Assembly (NCBI RefSeq): GCF_000768315.1
Contig: NZ_AQQX01000004.1
Span: forward strand, 484,759-548,758
Direction of reading: 5' to 3'
Length of the DNA stretch: 64,000 bases
From: Pseudooceanicola atlanticus
GTDB lineage: Bacteria > Pseudomonadota > Alphaproteobacteria > Rhodobacterales > Rhodobacteraceae
Shown here: one piece after another, positions 1 to 15,000 of the stretch
How the letters are laid out: each line of letters opens with the position of its first letter
Position numbering within the stretch: position 1 is the stretch's first letter
Notes under the pieces: model-generated
Told to the model about the DNA's origin: nothing
What the model saw: the letters and a program-made list of their open reading frames with translations, nothing else
Databases searched by the model: none
Translations under genes and position numbers: made by a program

Positions 1-2
1 TG

Positions 3-3000
3 GACCCCACCGGCACGCTCTGGGCGACCAGCTGGCCGGAGCAGGGCGATATCCTGCGCTTCGACGCGTCCGGTCAGGCCGAGATCGTCCAGCAACTGAA
101 CATCGCCGCGGAGTCGATCACCTTCGGCCGCGCGGGCACCCGGCTGGAAGGGTTGGCTTTCATCACCAGCGATATTGACCGTTCGACCGGGCTGGGAACG
201 CTTGCCGTGCTCGACCTGGCGACGCAGCGGGTCGCGACGCTGGCCATCGGCGCGGCCAGGGGTGACAGCCTGGTCGCCACCTCGGACGGGCGCCTGCTGA
301 TCGCCAACGGTGCAGGGATCGACGTGGTCAACCCGACCTCCGCCCCCGAGGTCACCGCGATCAGCCCCGGCGACGGCGCAATCCAGATCGGGCTGGTTTC
401 GGAAATCCGCGTGACCTTCGACAGCGACATGTCGGCAGAGGACGCGACTGCCGAAGGGTCGGTCCTGAATACCGACAATTACGTGCTGACCACCGAAAGC
501 GGCGTCGCGATCACGATCCTAGATGTCAGCTACGACACTGCCACGCGCACCGCTACGCTGACGGTCGACGGTCTGGAAACCGATGTTTACACACTTGCCA
601 TCGCGGAAACCGTCACCTCCCTGTCCGGGCTGTCGCTGGGCCATGAGGTCGCCAGCACGTTCCACGTCCTCACCGATTTCAGCGCCGTGGTGGATATCCA
701 GTTCGACCGCACACGGCGGGACCGGCAGAACGGCACGATCTCGTACGATGTGACGGTGACAAATACCGGCGGGGCGGAACTGGCGCTGCCGCTGCGCCTC
801 GTGATGGACCCGGCGCGCTATTTCAGCGGTGCCGCGACCGAAGGCGTCGGCGACGGCGACCTGTGGCTGATCGACCTGGGCACCGGTCAGGAGCCCGGCG
901 CAACCTTCGCCCCCGGTGAAACCCTGTCGGCCACAACAGCCACCTTCCTTGCGCCCGAAGGTCTGCACCTGGGGGTGGAGCATGGCGTCTATGCCCTGCC
1001 CCCCGCCAACACGCCGCCCACCCTCTCCGAGGACCCGCTGGAATATGCGACCGTCGGAGAGGAATACCGCGCCACACTTGCCATCGAGGATGCCGAAGGC
1101 GGCGAGTTTGCCTTCGTTCTGATGCAGGGGCCCGAGGGGCTGAGCGTCGATCAGCAGACCGGAGAGGTCGTCTTTGTCCCGACCGCCACCAATGCGGACC
1201 TCGAAAGCGTCGTGATCCGGGTTTTCGACGCCGCCGGGGCCTTTGCCGATATCGCCTGGACGATCGAGGTCGAGGGCGGCGATGGCGTGCCGCTCTTCTT
1301 CGATCCGGTGCAGGAACTGACCGTGGCCGAGGGCGAGCGGCTGGACCAGGTCTTTATCGCCACCGATCCCGAATTTGCCCAGGTCACGATCCTGGCCGAG
1401 GATCTGCCCCCCGGCGCGGTCTTCGACAGCCGGTTCGGGGTTCTGTCCTGGCAGCCCGATCACACCCAGTCGGGCCAGTACACGATCCGTCTGGTGGCCA
1501 GCGACGGTGCCCGCTATTCCAGCCTGCCAGTGACGATCAACGTGACCGATGCCAACGCCGCGCCGGTTCTTGCCCCGCAGCCCGAACGGACGATCCGTCA
1601 GGGCGATCCGCTGCGGTTCACTCTGCGCGGAACCGATGTCGATCCGGGCGCGCAGCTTTACTACTACAGCCCGATGCTGCCTGCGGGTGCGACGCTCGAC
1701 CCTGAAACCGGGGTGTTCGAATGGACGCCTTCCTACGTCCAGTCGGGCACCTACGATATCCCGATGCGGGTCAGCGACGGCACCACAGCGTCCGAGATCA
1801 CCGCGACCATCATCGTAGAAAACGCCAACGCCGCCCCGGTCTTCCGCGATCTCGGCACCTTCACCCTGGTCGAGGAACAGCCCTTCGGCCTGAAGCTGGC
1901 CGCCTTCGATCCGGACAATCCCAACAGCCTGCCGCCGATCCGGCTTGTGGATGGCACGCTCCATTTCCCGGCCGACGCGCCGGGACAGCATCCCGTCACT
2001 TACACGATCGATGGCCTGCCTGATGGCGCGACTTTCGACCCGGAGACCGCGCAGTTGTCGTGGATAACCGACCTGGACCAATCCGGCCGGTACGAGCTGA
2101 CCGTGACCGCCACCGACGATGGCGACGGCACCGGCACGCCGGCCACGACCAGCGCGCAGTTCATCCTGGATGTGGCCAACCTGAACCTGCCCCCGGAACT
2201 GCCGGAACAGGAGAACCGAACACTCGATGCGGGCGCGACACTTGATATCCCCGTTGGGGTGGTCGACGGCGATGGCGGCAATGTCGATGTGACCGTGACG
2301 CTCGTGCCGCTGGCCAGTGCCGACAGGGTTGGCATCGACGTGGAGGCGCTGATCCTCGGGCCTGACAGCGGCTTTGCCACCCATGTTCCCGGCGAGAATG
2401 GTGGCCTCATCCGGCTTACCCCCTCTGCCTTCGACCGCGGCGATTACCTGATCACCATCACCGCCACGGATGATGGCGGCGGCGAGGCATCCGATATCCG
2501 TCGCGACGAACAAAGCTTCATCCTGTCGGTCGAGGCCGCCGCAGTTCCGCCGCGCCTGTCCATGCTTGGCCAGGCCGTCGCCGTCGCGGGCGAAACCGCC
2601 ACGCTGCCGATCCGCGCCGTCGACGCCGATGGCGATCCGCTCACCTTCTCTGCCGAGGGGCTGCCGCAGGGGGCCACGCTGGTTCCCGGGGTCAGCTATG
2701 GCACGGCCACGCTCAACTGGTCCCCGACGGCAGGCCAGATCGGGATGCACACGATCAAGGTGATCGTGGAGGATGACGGCAATGGCGGCACCGGCCCCGT
2801 CGGTCGGGACGAGGTCACGCTGACCCTGACCGTGCGCGACAGCAACGCAGCCCCGGTCCTGTTCCCCGTGGGCGACCAGGTCGTGGCCGAGGGCGAATTG
2901 CTGGAACTGACGCTGGGCGCGCTGGACGCGGATGGCGATCCGGTGACCTTCCTGGCAGAAAACCTGCCCGCCGGGGCCCAACTTGACCCGTCCACCGGGG

Positions 3001-6000
3001 TGCTGACCTGGCTGCCAGGCGGGTTCGATGCCGGGCTTTACGAGGATATCGTCCTCACGGTCACGGACGGCCATGGGTCAAATTCGGAAACGATCTCGAT
3101 CGAAGTGACGAACACCAACGCCGCGCCCGTGCTGACGCCCCTGCCACCGCAACGGGGGCTGGAGGGCGAGGCCCTGTCCTTCACGATCCTGGGCGGCGAT
3201 CCGGATGCCGACCCGATCCTCTTCGAAACCGTGACACCATTGCCTGCCGGGGCCGATTTCGACCCGGGCACCGGGGTCGTCAGCTGGACACCCGGTTTCG
3301 GCGATGCCGGCACCTATGAACTGGCCTTCGCTGCCGTCGACCCCTCGAGCGCGCGCAGCGAGATGACGGTGCGGGTGGTCGTCGACAACGTCAATCGCGC
3401 GCCCACCCTGTCGGTCCAGAACCGCCTTGCCACCCTGGGCGACACGCTGGTCGTGCCCGTGTCCGGCGCCGATCCGGACGAAGACGACACGCTGAGCTAT
3501 CGGATCGAAGGCCTGCCTGCCGGAGCGCAATTCGACAGCATGTCCGGCGTGCTGACCTGGACACCGAGTGTGGATCAGATGGGCGACACCCTGCTCTACG
3601 TGACCGTCACCGACGGCATGGCAGAGACGCGGCGCCCGCTGCTGATCCGGGTCACCGCCACGCCCGAGCCCCCCTCCGTCACGCTTCTGGCGACGCCCGA
3701 TTTCCCGGTGCCGCCAGGACAGAAGATCACCCTGCAGGTCCTGACGGAAAGCCTGGGCCGGATCGGTGAGACCCGCGTTCTGGTCGACGGCAATGCGGTG
3801 ACACTGGGGCCCGACGGCAAGCTGACGCTCACCACCTCCGTTCCCGGCCGGATCGTCGTCCGCGCAGAGGCGGTTGGCGAAAACGGCGCGGTCGGGGTCG
3901 CGGAAACCGTCCTGCGCGTCCGCGATCCGGCCGATACCGCGCCGCCTGTCCTGTCTCTCGTCCCGCCTGCTGGCAACGCCCCGATCACCGCTCCCGTCGA
4001 TCTTCTGGGCAGCGTCGAGGACGCCGCGCTGGATGAATGGAGCCTGACCGCCCGCCACCTTCTGTCGGGCCGGGACATCCTGCTTGCCTCGGGCACCGAA
4101 ACCGGGGCCGGTGCGCTGGCACGGATCGATCCGGCGGAGCTTGCCAACGGGTTCTACCGGCTGACGCTGCGCGCGGTGGACCTGAACGGACGGCAGAGCG
4201 TGACGGAAACGAATGTCGAGGTTTCGGCCGCCGCGAAGTCGGACCGCACCGTGCTGACCCAGGTCGACACGGTGATCGAAGTGGCCGGCAACAGCTTTGC
4301 CCTGACCCGCGGCCACGATCCGCTTCAGCCCGGTCGTCCGGGGCAATTGGGGGCGGGCTGGGTCGCCGGCTGGCAAAGCGTGGACATCGAGGTCGAACCC
4401 GGCGCGACGGGCCGCAGCGCGACGAACGCGCCACAGGGCATGACCACGGGCAGCCGCCTGCAACTGACATTGCCGGACAACACGCGCGTCGGCTTTACCA
4501 TCGGGGCCGAGGTCGAACGGTTCGGCGGTGGCACCCTGGCGCGGCCGACTTTCACGCCGGATACCGGCGGCACGGGCTGGACCCTGACAGCGGCGACACC
4601 CTTCCTGGCGCTGTCCGGTGGCCGCTTCTTCGACCCGTATAGCGCCGAGCCGTGGGACCCGGCACTGGCCCGCGCGGCCCTCTTCACCCTGACCGGCCCG
4701 GATGGCACGGCATATGGCGTCACCGGCAAAGGCACGATCCGCACCGTTACCTTCGCCGACGGCACGATGCTTCGGATAGGCGACAGCGCCATCTCGCACG
4801 ATGGCGCGGTTCTGGTGTCCTTCGAACGCGACGGGGCCGGACGGCTCAGCGCGATGGAGCGCGCGGATGGCCAGCGGATCGTCTACGGCTATGACGGCGC
4901 CGGGCAGCTGACCATGGTGCGCGAGGTCGGCAGCGGGGCGGCGGCACGCTACGCCTGGTCCCCCGAAGGCACCCTGCTGGCCGATACCGCGACGATGCAA
5001 TGGTTCGACCCCGACGAGCCCGGCACGGCCCGTCCGCTGGCCGCGCTTGCGCCGTCGCTGGCCGAGGCCGGAACGACGCCCTTCGCAGCCACCTTCGGCA
5101 CTGACCGAACGGCCCAGATCGCGCTGCACCTGCGCGGCAGCGAGGTGGCCGATGGCCCGATCCTTCTGACGCTGATGGTCGAAGGCCCGGTCGAGGATGC
5201 AGTGTCCCTCACCGGGCTGACCGTCCTGACCCGCTCCAGCGCCGATGGCGTCACCACGCTTCTGCTGAGTGCGGAGACCGCCGGGCTTCACCTGCTGGGC
5301 CTGAACGGCGCGCAGGGGACGCGCAATGTCAGCCTGTCCCTGCTGGGCGATCTGAACGGCGATGGCCGCGTGGACGCGGCGGATGCGGACGCCTTGCCCG
5401 CCGATCTGAACGGCGATGGCGCGTCGGACAATGTCGATACCGGGCTTTACGCTCGGATGCTGGGGCGCAGTGCGAATATGGGTCCGGAGGCGCTCGCCCC
5501 CGATATCGGCGCTTATTCCGGCTTGCCGGTCGAGATCGCCCTGACCGACATCGCCGCCGACCCCGCGGGCGACGCGATCTTTGCCGCGATCCTGTCGGCA
5601 ACCGGGGGCACTGCACGGATGTCGCGTGACGGCCGCAGCGTGGTCTTCACCCCGGCGGACGATTTCACCGGCGCCGCGACAATCCGGCTTGCCGTGGATG
5701 ACGGCTATTCCACGGCAGAGATCGACCTGCCCGTCGAGGTCACCAACCCGACCCTCACCGCCATCGACATCATCACCCGCGAACCGCGCCTCGCCCTTGG
5801 GCAGGCGTTGCCGCTGCGCTTCAGCGGCAGCTTTGCCGACGGCGCGACCGGGGTTCCGCTGCCGCCGGATTACCTGACCCTCAGCCTCAGCGACACGAGC
5901 ATCGCAGCGCTGACGGAGGACGGGCAGATCCGGGGGCTGGACCACGGCACCACCACGCTTATCGCCAAACGCGGAGAGGCGACGGCCGTCACGGTGATCA

Positions 6001-9000
6001 AGGTCGGGCAACAGAGCGACGCGACCAACTACCTGAGCCTGCTTGGCTTCACCCCCTTCCCCGCCTCGCTGACGCTCGGGCTGGGGGGGCCGGGTGAAAC
6101 CATCGGTCTGCTGGGGCCCGACGATCAGCCGATCACCGAAGAGGACGGCCCGGCTCCCGCCTTCTACACCTCCGACGCCAGTGTCGCGACGGTCGACGCG
6201 GACGGCCATGTCACCGCGCAAGGTACGGGGTCGGCGCGGATCACGGTCATCTACCAGGGGGCAGAGGCCTTCGTCGACGTGGCCGTCGCCGCGCCGCAGG
6301 CCTCTGGCAGCATGATCGGCGCCGAGGGCGGCGTGATCGAGAACGCGGAAGGCTACCAACTGCGGATCCCGCCCGGGGCCTTGCAGGAAGGTTTTGCGGC
6401 GAAGATCACCGCGATGGACCAGAGCGAACTGCCCTACGCCTATATCGAGCCGGGCAATGGTTTCGAATACGGCGCCGCCTTCGACATCGATATCGGCGAC
6501 CTGATGCTGGCACAGCCGATCCAGCTGTCCATCCCGACGAATTTCGACGAAGGCGATACGGTCGTCTTCCACAAATCTGCACCGCTTCCGACCGCGGAAG
6601 GCTGGGTCTGGGGTTGGGAAGAGGTGGCGACCGGGATCGTCGATGCCAACGGGTTTGCCCACACGGTATCTGTCGCGGGCGAAGGCATATTCTCGAACCA
6701 AACCGCCCTGGTGTCCAAGGTGCCGACCGGAGGCACCACCCGTGCCAATGGCCAGGTTTATGCCAACCTCGAACTTGGCCGCGACATGACCACGGCGATG
6801 ACCGGCAAGGTCGGCAACACCACGATTGGCAAGACGCAGAACGGCAATTTCGTCACGATCTCCTATCCGACCGGATCGACCGATATCTTCCTGGCCAAGA
6901 TCGACCCGTCCGGCCTGATCCAGGGCCAGACCCAGACCATCGACATCCAGCCCGGCGGTGCGTCCTTCCTGGCACAGATTTCCATGCAGGACCTGGACGT
7001 TCCCGACCAGACCATCCTGCCCGCGATCTCACAGGCCTCGGTCACCCGGTCGATCGACAACGTGGTGAAACTTACGCTGACGGGCCTCGACTTCACCTCG
7101 GGCCTGACGGCAAAGCTGGACCCGAAAGACCTGAACACCATCCTCGACCAGATACCCTGGACCTGGGTGGTCTTCGGCGATCTGTCCGACGATCAGCAGG
7201 ACACGCTGACCAACCGTATCCAGGAGCTGAAACGCGAGAAGGACCAGGACCCGCAGATCATCCGCCTGTCCGGCGACATCGTCGCGATGGAGGTCAGGCC
7301 TACGGCCATCGAGGGCAGCAGCAGCCAGGAAATCCAGATCCCGGAAGTGCCCCGCGATGTGTCGCTTGGCGGGTCGCCGGTCCAGGTCCTGCGTTTCGAC
7401 CCCGAGATCAAGCTGGTGAAAGAAGGCGAAAAAGCCCCCAAGGGCGCCAAGGCCGGCCCCATGGACAAGAGCTATCACGGCTACGGTGCCGCCCGGTCGA
7501 ACCAGATCACGCTGGGCAATAACGGCGAGGCGACGATCGCACTGGTCCAGAACGGGTCGCTGATCGACGAGCAGGGCCACACGGTGGCCGCAGGCGGTGT
7601 CGACAAGATGGTGCTGCTGGAACGCGACCCCAACGTGAACGACGACATTCCCGCGCCGGTTCTGGAAATCCCCATTGGCCATCTCGACGAAGACGGTGCG
7701 CCGATCGTGACCAAGGGCACCGCCCTGCCCCGCAACGTCGCCACCCTGGCCGAGGCCAACCTGGCCTTTGTCACGCTGCAGAATGCCGGCGGCGTAGCGG
7801 TCGTCGACCTGGTGAGCGGCGCGCAGATCGACATCGACACCGAAGGCGATCCGGAAAAGGACACGACCACCGGCTTCATCCAGCTGGGCACCAGGGACGA
7901 GAACGGCAAATCCTCTGCCGCGCCGTTCGACATCACGCTGGATCCGACCAACCGCTACCTTCTGGTCAACGACTATTTCAACGACCGCGTCTACATCATC
8001 GACATCGCCGAGGGCGACAACCAGTACAAGGTCGTGCACACGGCCGGGCGGCTGTTCGACTATGGCAGCCGCCACATGTCCTACACGCCGGACGGCACGC
8101 AGCTGATTTTCACAGGCACGCGCAACTCGACCTTCTCGGGCACGGGCGAAGGCACGATCCTGATTTTCAACATGCCCCCCATCCGGGAATTCCTGGCCAA
8201 CCTCGACACGTCTTCGAACGAGATCAACACCGCCACACGGCTGTTCCACCCCGACAGGATCGCCGCGCAATTCACCTCCCTGCCGCAGAAACATAATGGC
8301 GTCGAAGGCTCCACGACGATCCCGCTGCGCCAGCCCTACGACGTGCGTACCGTCGTCAATTTCGACGGCTTGACCTACGCGATGATCACCGACAAGTCGG
8401 CGCACCAGGACATCAACGGCGTGATCGTGCTGCGGCGCGAGGGCACCAGCTGGACACTGTTCCAGACCTTCGACTTCAACCTGCTGACCCCCGGCCCCCA
8501 GAGCATCAGCAACAACAACGTCGACGTCCTGTTCAATGCCAAGCGGGACAGCTTCGACATCAACGACGCCGCGGGCATCGCGATCAGCCCCGACCTGAAA
8601 TATGCCTTCGTCATGGGGCAGAACCGGTTCGAACAGGACAACCCCACCCGCGACCCGCATTACACGGCCGGACGGTTCAGTGACGTGCTCTGGCAGGAGG
8701 TCTACCAGGCCGGCAGCAGCATTGCCCTGATCAAGTACCCTTTCGGCCTGCCGGAAGACAACAACCTGCCCGAGGGCGCAGAGCCGCGGATCGCCGGGAC
8801 GCTGCGCCCGATCTCGAACGCCTTCGGCACCGGTGTGGCGATATCGGGGGATGCTCGCACGCTGTATGGCGGCTACGGCTCGACCGGGTTGATCGGGGGC
8901 TATGACATCGACGCGTTGCTCGAGGTCAGCGACAGCTATTTCGACAGTGAGTCGACCGGCATCAGCCTGCGGCCCTATTACTTCGCACTGAACGACCTGC

Positions 9001-12000
9001 GCGTGAACGATGGCAGCGTCTTCGGCCCGGACCCCTATGTGAATGTCAGGACTGCGGCCGTGACCTGGTCCTCGCGCGACGGGATCAACGAAGATATCGA
9101 CATCGCCGCCGATTACGCGATCTACCGCGAAGGCTTCAGCACCTACACGACCCGCCCCAGCGTGGAAGGGTCCGACAATGTCCCGATCTCGGCCAGTGGT
9201 CGGGTCGAAAACGTCATCAGCCAGGCGCCGTTCCTCGGCCTGATCTCTCCGGTCCCGTCGGACGGCCCGCTGACCGACAACCGCCCGACCTTCACCTGGA
9301 ACCTGGGCGAAGAAGAACTTGAATCGACCTTCTTCCTCGCCGTGGTGCCGCAAGGCGCCGGGCTGTTCCCGGACGAGGTCGACGACGAGCTTTTCGCACG
9401 GCTGAAGGACGAGAACTTCCTGTGGGATCCGTACCAGGACATCAACGTGGCGATCGCCACCTCTGACGTTCCGCAGGACACGTCCGATACCGGGCGGCTG
9501 CTGTTCCGCGACGGTAACCGCAACCGGATCTATGCGCGCAAGTTCAAGGCGCCGGGCGCCGATGGCAACGTGTCCTTCCGCCTGCCCCCGGGGCTGGAGC
9601 TGACACGCGGCCAGACCTATTTCTGGGGCGTGATGGCCCAGGACGAGGAAAACCGCCGGGTCAAACTCTCCCAGAGCTTCACCGTCGGCGCGGCCGAGGA
9701 ACCCACAAACCCGACAAGTCAGTCGATCGACAACGTCACCGTCATCACCCACGATTTCAGCCTGTTCCATGGCGGCGGCCCGACCGAGAGCCTGACCTAC
9801 ACGCTGGGCCATGACATCGCGACCAACAACAACGGCGTGCTGGCCCTTCATGACCCTGCGACGGGCAAATTCACGTCCCTGACCAAAGGGCGGACCATTG
9901 GCGATGGCAAGGGCGGGCCGGTCGTTCTGCTGATGGACTGGCAGTCGGAAAGCACGATCAACGATGCCGGCTTTGCCGAGGGTGCGGCCTCGGCCATGTT
10001 CGCGTCGCTCGCCCACCTGGACTACCTGCAAAGCGGCAAGCTCTTCACGTCCGCCAACTGGCATTTCATCGGCCACGGGCGCGGTGCCGTGGTGAATTCC
10101 GAGATCGTGCAACGGATGTTCGCCACTTACCCGGCGATGAAGGGAAGCGACATCGACGTGCAGTTCACCACGATCGACCCCTTCGACGGCGTCGACAAGA
10201 CCAAGAACCTGCCGATCAAGGCCTATCTCGACGGGCTGGCCGCCGCCGCCAACGTCGGTACGATCGCCGCCGCGGTCGTGTCGCCCCCCGTGGCACTGGC
10301 CCTGCAACGGGTCAGCAAGGCGGCCGGCGTGATCGGCAGGGCGGCCAATGCCCTGGGCTTTGCCAATATCGACTGGACCGACTTCAAGGACCCGGAGGTC
10401 CGCATCTGGGACGGCATCGATTTCGCCGACAATTACTACCAGAACGTTCCGCAGGAAATTCCCAGCTACGACAGCCTGCTGCACAGCCTGACAGTGCCCA
10501 AAATCCCGATCCTCAAAGAGCTGTTCAAGCCCAACCCGGACCAGTTCAGCCTGACGGTTTCGGGACGCGCCCTGGACGGCGCCGATATCAACAAGCGTCT
10601 GACCGGACTGCCGGGCTTCGTCGAGGACGACAACTGGCCACGGCTCGACTTCGGGGCGTTTGGCGAATTGGGCATCGGCTGGGGAACGGCCCACAACCGC
10701 GCGCTGACCTATTATGGTGGCACTGCCGACCTGAACCGCGGCAGCTATGCCGTGGCGGGCGGCGCCCCGGATCCGATCTGGCGGTCGCTTTACGATTTCG
10801 ACCGGATCGAGGGGCCGACATCCTCTTTGGGCACGCTGTCCCGGTTCTACAGCGATACCTCACCGGCGCGCCTGAACCCGTTCAGCTGGTACCGGGCGCG
10901 GGAATTCGAAACCGACGTGACCTTCGGCACGGTGACCAAGGGCGCCGAAGGGCTGCGCGCCACCAGCCCCAAGGTCGACCGCAGCCCGTGGGAGGGCATC
11001 GGCACCGGCTATTTCTACAGCGACCTGGGCGGTGGACTGTCCGAGCGGCCGAAGAAAAAGGATGCCAAACGCCCCGATGCCGCCAAGACGATCAACACCG
11101 AGATCGGTGATGCCTCCGTCCCGATCCCGCTGATCTACAACGGCGATTTCGAAAGCAGTTTCCGGGCAATCTACGGTCGCGTGCCGTTCCCCTTCGGCGA
11201 CAATCCGCACGGCTACGAAGTGGCGGGCTGGGCGTTCCACGGCGGCAGCGGCGGCTTCCTTCAGGCCGTCACCGATTTCGCTCATTACTTCACGACCGAC
11301 GAAATCACCTTGTCTGGATTTGGAGACGACACCGGGAAGCGCGCCCTGGACACCTTGAAGGATACAGTCGCCGGCGTCCTGAAGAACATTCTGAACATCG
11401 CGCGGAGCCGCCTGACTGGAGAAGGGGCCCAAGTTACTGCGAAAGGCATACAGGAGGCATTCTCGGCCGCGCTGTCCTCCGGCATCGACGATTTGCTCAA
11501 GAAAGATGTCGACGACCTTGGAATACGGAACCTGATGGAGGTCCTGCGCAAGTCGATCCAGGCGTCTCGGAAAGAGCTCAAGGACGCCGTGGGCGATACG
11601 AAGATCGCCAAGCCTAGCTGGCATGAGGCGCTCGGCACGGACTCCACGAAGAAACTGTCGATCGGCAAACAAATGGGAGCCGCTTTGCTGGAAAGCCTGA
11701 TCCCGATCTTCATCAGCTATCTGCAAGCGAATTTCCTGGATCACAAGCTGGCCCTGATCGGCAAGTCCGAATACCAGTCCAATCGGTTCGTCATGCCCAA
11801 GGTCGGGACGATGGGCTTCACGGTCGATTTCGACCGGGTACAGGGTTTCTTGCCGGGACCTATGACCCTGACCACGTACTTCGTCGATATGAACGGAGAG
11901 CAGACCTCCCTGAAACCTGTCGGGGGCGGAGAACAGCACTGGACCGATCTCAGCACCTTCAACGGGCAGGCCTTCCGCGTGACGCTGGAAGTCCCGGACT

Positions 12001-15000
12001 CCATCCGCAACCGCGCGGGCTACCTGAAGTTTTCCTACGCCCCCTCGGAGACCGCGTCGCGAAACGTTCTTCTGATCGACGATATCGGGCATGGCGGGCT
12101 GAGCATTACTGACAACAGCGTCTATCACGACGATGCCACGCTGTTTTTCAACAACGACATGAGCGACACCACCCTGGCGACCAAGAATGCGGACCTGCGC
12201 CTGATCTCGAAGGATTTAGGCTACAAGCTGAACGACAAGAACCGCAATCGCTTCGTCGTCAACAATTTCAGCACCGCGCCGCAGCGGTTCCGGCTTGAGG
12301 CCGCCGACGGGCTGGCAGATTGGGTCTCGATCCGCCGCACGGCTCCGGCCAGCGTCGGCAACGCCGCGGCGCTCGACGGCGTATTCACGAAGAACGACGA
12401 CCCGGTCACCGCAGACATCACCTTTACCAATGGCACGTCCAGCGATGTGACGCTTCAGGGCCAACAGCGCATCGCCTTTGAAATCACCGCCGCCTTCCCG
12501 CTGGAAGAGCTGAAGAAGATGACCGCGTCCGGGCTGAAGAGCGAAACCATCGACGTGGTCGAGCTGAGCGCCCAAGGCGTGGAGATGGCCCGCACCACGG
12601 TGTCGCTGCACTACCTGCTGGACATCGCGGACCAGAACACGATGGACGGTGTCCTGGACATGGGCAGCGTCAGGGAAGGCAAAAAGACCGAGATTGATCT
12701 GCCCGGCACCGATGCGCTCGACGTCGCATTGAAGAGCCAGACGCAGAATGACGGCATCCTGCGGACAGGCGCCACCTCGACCTGGTTCAAGCTGGACGGC
12801 GGATCGGGCGGCGAAGGCGATGCCAAGCTGACCTTCGAGCCCAAGAAGATGCCGCCCGACCGACCCGCTATCGACGCCGAGACCGAACTGGACCTGAACG
12901 TCGGCGGCAAGGGCATCGGCAGCATCAAGGTCAAGGTCCAGGCCCGCAAGGAACAGACGCTGGGGATCAACCGCGTTTCGCTGGACAATCGCCTTGCGGC
13001 GCTCCGGGCGACCTTGGGAACCGCGCGTTTCCCGGGGGCCGACATGGCGCTCAATACCGGCGAACATGCTGACTTCATCAAGCTGATCTACGCCCCGATC
13101 GTCGCATCGCTTGAAAGTGGCGCGGCCCTGCAATTGTCGGATGCCGACAAACAGAAACTGAACAAGGCGGTCATGGCCAGCGTCACCGCCGTGCTGGGCG
13201 ACTTCGTGAAATCGGACGTCCTGGAACTGACCGACGCGGCAAAATCCGGCGCGCGGGTCGACTACCACTACGAGGCGCTCGATCAGGACGAACTGACCAA
13301 GGCCCTGGCCTGGACCGAAAGCCAGGCAGCGCGCGGCAACCCCGCCCCCGGCGCGTCGGGCCGGCTGGATGTCGACCGCGAGACCTTCGGCGGCCTGACC
13401 TCGACCGACAAGCCCTACACGCTACGCGCGGATCTGAACGACACCCAGGTCCTTGCGCGGCTCCGCCTGGCAATCAACCGCGACGTCGAAGAGAACGGGC
13501 GCGCGATCTCGGTCCCGGTGGATGCCGCGATCCGGTCGCTGTTCTACGATGTCTACGCCGACCGGACCAAACGCGGCACCACGACCTCATGGGCCAATAC
13601 GCTCGGCGATCTCGGGGAACGGATCGGTTGGTACGTGGCGCATGAATTCCTGCACACGCTGGGGCTGTTCGACGAATACAATGCCGATGGGCAGGTGATG
13701 CCGCAGGGGACCGCCAATACGGTCATGTCCTCGGAATATGCGACCGCGCTCAGCGACAACCAGAAGAAACTGGTCGCCATCGCGCTGAACGACACCGCGA
13801 ACATGCCCAAGGCGTCCGAGGCCCGCGCACTCGCCGCCTGGTACCTGCAACTGGCCGAGGCCCGCAAGGATGTCGACAGCCAATACGTCTCGGCCCCGGG
13901 TGGCGACGGCGCGTCGGGCGGGCCGTTCAGCAACGGCGATTTCGCGGTCTCCGATCCTTCGGATGACGCCATGGGCTGGACCCTGTCGGGCGTCGCGCAG
14001 ATCGACGCCGGCACGCTGACCCTGTCCGAAGGCGTGCCGAACGATGGCCGGGCGCGTCAGGATTTCCACCTGCAACCGGGCGAAGGCACGCTGACGATCC
14101 GCCTGCGCCACAACCTGCAACCGGACGGAGAGGACGGTCCCCAGGACGCCTTCGAGATCGCCCTGGCCGCGCAGACCGACACCGGCACCACTCCGATCTC
14201 GCCCATCGGGCTGAGCAATGCGGATGCGGCCTTCAACCTGCAGGCCGATGGCAGCGTCTATGCCGGCGCGGGGGTCAGCGTCACCGGCCTGACCGGCACC
14301 GGCATGGCCTGGCCCGGCGACCAGATCACCGTGCGCATCGACCTGAGCACCGTGCCTCAGGACGCGCTCCTGTCGCTCTATCTCGACATGATCGGGGCCA
14401 GTGCGCTCGGCTCTTCGGTCGAGGTCCTGTCGGTCTCGCTGGACGCCGCCGCGAACCGTACGCCGACGGCGCGCGACGACCAGACCAGCGCCATTGCGGG
14501 CCAACCGGTCACGATCAACCCGCTGGTCAACGACACCGACCCCGACGGCGACCCGCTGACCGTCACGCTGCAAGATGCCCCGGCCAACGGCACGGCAGCG
14601 CTCCAGTCCGATGGCACGATCATCTACACCGCGCAGGCAGGGTTCAGCGGCACCGACAGTTTCACCTACACGGTCAGCGACGGAGAATTCTCCTCCGCCC
14701 CGGCCACGGTCACGATCCAGGTCGGCACGACCAATGCCCCGCCGGTCGCCGCGAACGACATCGCCAGCGTCACCCGGGACGAAACGGTCGACATCCCCGT
14801 CCTGGCCAACGACAGCGACGCAGAGGGCGACACCCTCACCCCGGTCATCGCCACCGCCCCCGCAAATGGCACCGTCACCGTTCTGGCCAACGGGCAAATC
14901 CGCTACGTGCCGACCACCGGCTTCACCGGCACGGACAGCTTCACCTATACCGTCTCGGACGGTCAGCAGAACAGCGCCCCGGCCACCGTCACGATCACCG

